64,000 nt of DNA from UBA6244 sp963676875 (GTDB taxonomy: Bacteria > Bacteroidota > Bacteroidia > Bacteroidales > F082), in NCBI GenBank assembly GCA_963676875.1, contig OY781436.1, positions 4,464,001 through 4,528,000 of the forward strand. Direction: 5' to 3'. The first letter of the stretch is position 1, and every line of letters starts with the position of its first letter. The translations under genes were made by a program, and so were the position numbers. Shown here in pieces: positions 63,027 through 64,000 of the stretch. The notes below the pieces were generated by a model that did no database searches, had not been told where the DNA came from, and was given only the letters and a program-made list of their open reading frames with translations.

Positions 63027-64000
63027 TTACTCATACCTCAACGACTCCACGGGATTCCTTCGGGCCGCCTTGATTGTTAGCCAACTTACCGTTATTAGTG
63101 CGATCAAAAAGGCGATGATTCCGGCCAATGCAAAAATCCACCAACTAAGTTCAATTCTATAAGCAAAGTCGTTCAACCATCTGCTCATGACATACCATGA
63201 AATGGGAACCGCAATAACAAAAGCCACGACAACCCATTTTAAAAAGTTGTAATTCAGCATTTTCACTATTTCAAAAACGGCGGCTCCATTTACTTTGCGA
63301 ATGCCAATTTCTTTCACCTTGCTATTCATCAATAAAAATGTAATGCCAAATAAACCCAATATGGATATGAGAATAGATATGCTGGTAAACAGAAATAGTA
63401 TGGTTGCCGTTTGTTTTATCTCGGCATACAAACTTTCGAATTTCGTATCCATAAACGAATAGTTGAAAGGAACACCGGGCATCATGTTTTTCCACAGGCT
63501 TTTTATCTCTTCAATGGTTTTCTGAGTTTCTCCTGGTTTTAACGCTATGGATAGGGAATAGAAACTTTCTGCCCATTCTTTTGAAATAATTAAAGGCGGT
63601 ATTTTACTGTAAATCAATCCCACATGAAAATCTTTTACCACCCCAATAATCTCATAATTCTCCTCTCTAAACATCGATTTTCCGACAGCATTTTTCCAAT
63701 TCAATTGCTTGGCCAAGGTTTCGTTTACGATAAACGCTTTTGTATCGGTGTTCTCGCCCGCTCTAAAATTTCTTCCCTCAAGCAATTCCAATCCAAAGGT
63801 GTTAAAGAAGTTATCATCAACATAGAGGGCATTAAACATGTGCGGTTGTTCTGTTCCTTCAGGTTGGTAACCATTTGTCGTAGTTTCCAACCCGGGTATT
63901 CCAAAACTCGCAGAAGCATTGATAACACCCGGCAATTTCTTAATTTCTTCGATAAGCACTTTTTGTTTTGCGCCAACAGATCCATGGGAGACATTAATCA
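63027..64000 (-). CDS. FtsX/MacB-type ABC transporter permease, 5' end outside window
   Basis: The frame continues to the last base of the window without a stop, so the GTG at 63959 is not the real start. About 324 codons are visible: a MacB-like periplasmic domain (KKLPGVINASASFGIPG, NVSHGSVGAK), three membrane helices with the FtsX signature (ISILISILGLFGITFLLMNSKVKEIGIRKVNGAAVFEI), and the tail RRNPVESLRYE identical to that of the permease at 58.4 kb. The two flank the M1 peptidase gene on the same strand. Confidence 0.9.
   Translation of the reverse strand, partial: INVSHGSVGAKQKVLIEEIKKLPGVINASASFGIPGLETTTNGYQPEGTEQPHMFNALYVDDNFFNTFGLELLEGRNFRAGENTDTKAFIVNETLAKQLNWKNAVGKSMFREENYEIIGVVKDFHVGLIYSKIPPLIISKEWAESFYSLSIALKPGETQKTIEEIKSLWKNMMPGVPFNYSFMDTKFESLYAEIKQTATILFLFTSISILISILGLFGITFLLMNSKVKEIGIRKVNGAAVFEIVKMLNYNFLKWVVVAFVIAVPISWYVMSRWLNDFAYRIELSWWIFALAGIIAFLIALITVSWLTIKAARRNPVESLRYE

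Overview
The window looks like the chromosome of a Bacteroidota (class Bacteroidia), probably a free-living or marine lineage. The sequence evidence is: the Bacteroidota -7 promoter box (TAnnTTTG) in front of many genes, two proteins with type IX secretion C-terminal sorting domains, a TonB-dependent receptor behind a TPP riboswitch, many Bacteroidota-type lipoproteins, FtsX-family permeases, a Lacal_2735-type small protein, and REP-like hairpin repeats with IS200-type transposases. I cannot name a genus from sequence reading alone.

Layout. 0-2.4 kb: a secreted protein (cut by the window edge), a beta-propeller lipoprotein and an AraC regulator. 2.4-4.14 kb: a minus-strand pair of integron-like gene cassettes. 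4.7-19.3 kb: a long minus-strand block for acyl-CoA metabolism: acetyl-CoA synthetase, a lipoprotein alpha/beta hydrolase, an outer-membrane barrel, a lipoprotein, two divergent KAS III-like proteins, a CoA-transferase, a sodium:solute symporter, an SDR reductase and a thiolase. 19.5-21.1 kb: a 424-bp tandem repeat split by an IS200-like element. 21.1-30.1 kb: SMP-30-like protein, glutaminase, pirin, small proteins, a TPP-riboswitch-controlled TonB receptor and a T9SS-exported propeller protein. 30.3-42.9 kb: housekeeping genes (pyk, uvrB, rarA, an LpxL-type acyltransferase, tRNA-Arg), with a six-copy ~229-bp tandem repeat between pyk and uvrB. 52.0-55.1 kb: an AbiE-type toxin-antitoxin locus between two relics of the same REP-associated transposon. 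55.3-64 kb: pntAB, FtsX-type permeases and a T9SS-exported M1 peptidase.

The most interesting region is 43,455-51,828. It is an array of eight consecutive same-strand gene cassettes. Each cassette begins at a GTT, and the 9-10 bases starting there are the exact reverse complement of the bases that end in AAC at the same cassette's far end. The segment from each AAC box to the next GTT is an imperfect palindrome of about 130 bp (67 bp in one case). This is the logic of integron attC sites (R''/R'), but with box sequences that depart from the canonical RYYYAAC/GTTRRRY and with no integrase gene in the window. Three of the seven complete sites carry nearly identical ORF-less group II introns of about 656 bp. 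All three are inserted at the same point of the R'' box and all lie on the strand opposite to the cassette genes. Removing them restores a perfect box each time. A second two-cassette remnant with the same rules lies at 2.4-4.14 kb in the opposite orientation. Cargo genes are small membrane proteins, lipoproteins, a YwqK-type protein, a KilA-N protein and a two-gene unit that could be a defence or toxin-antitoxin pair.
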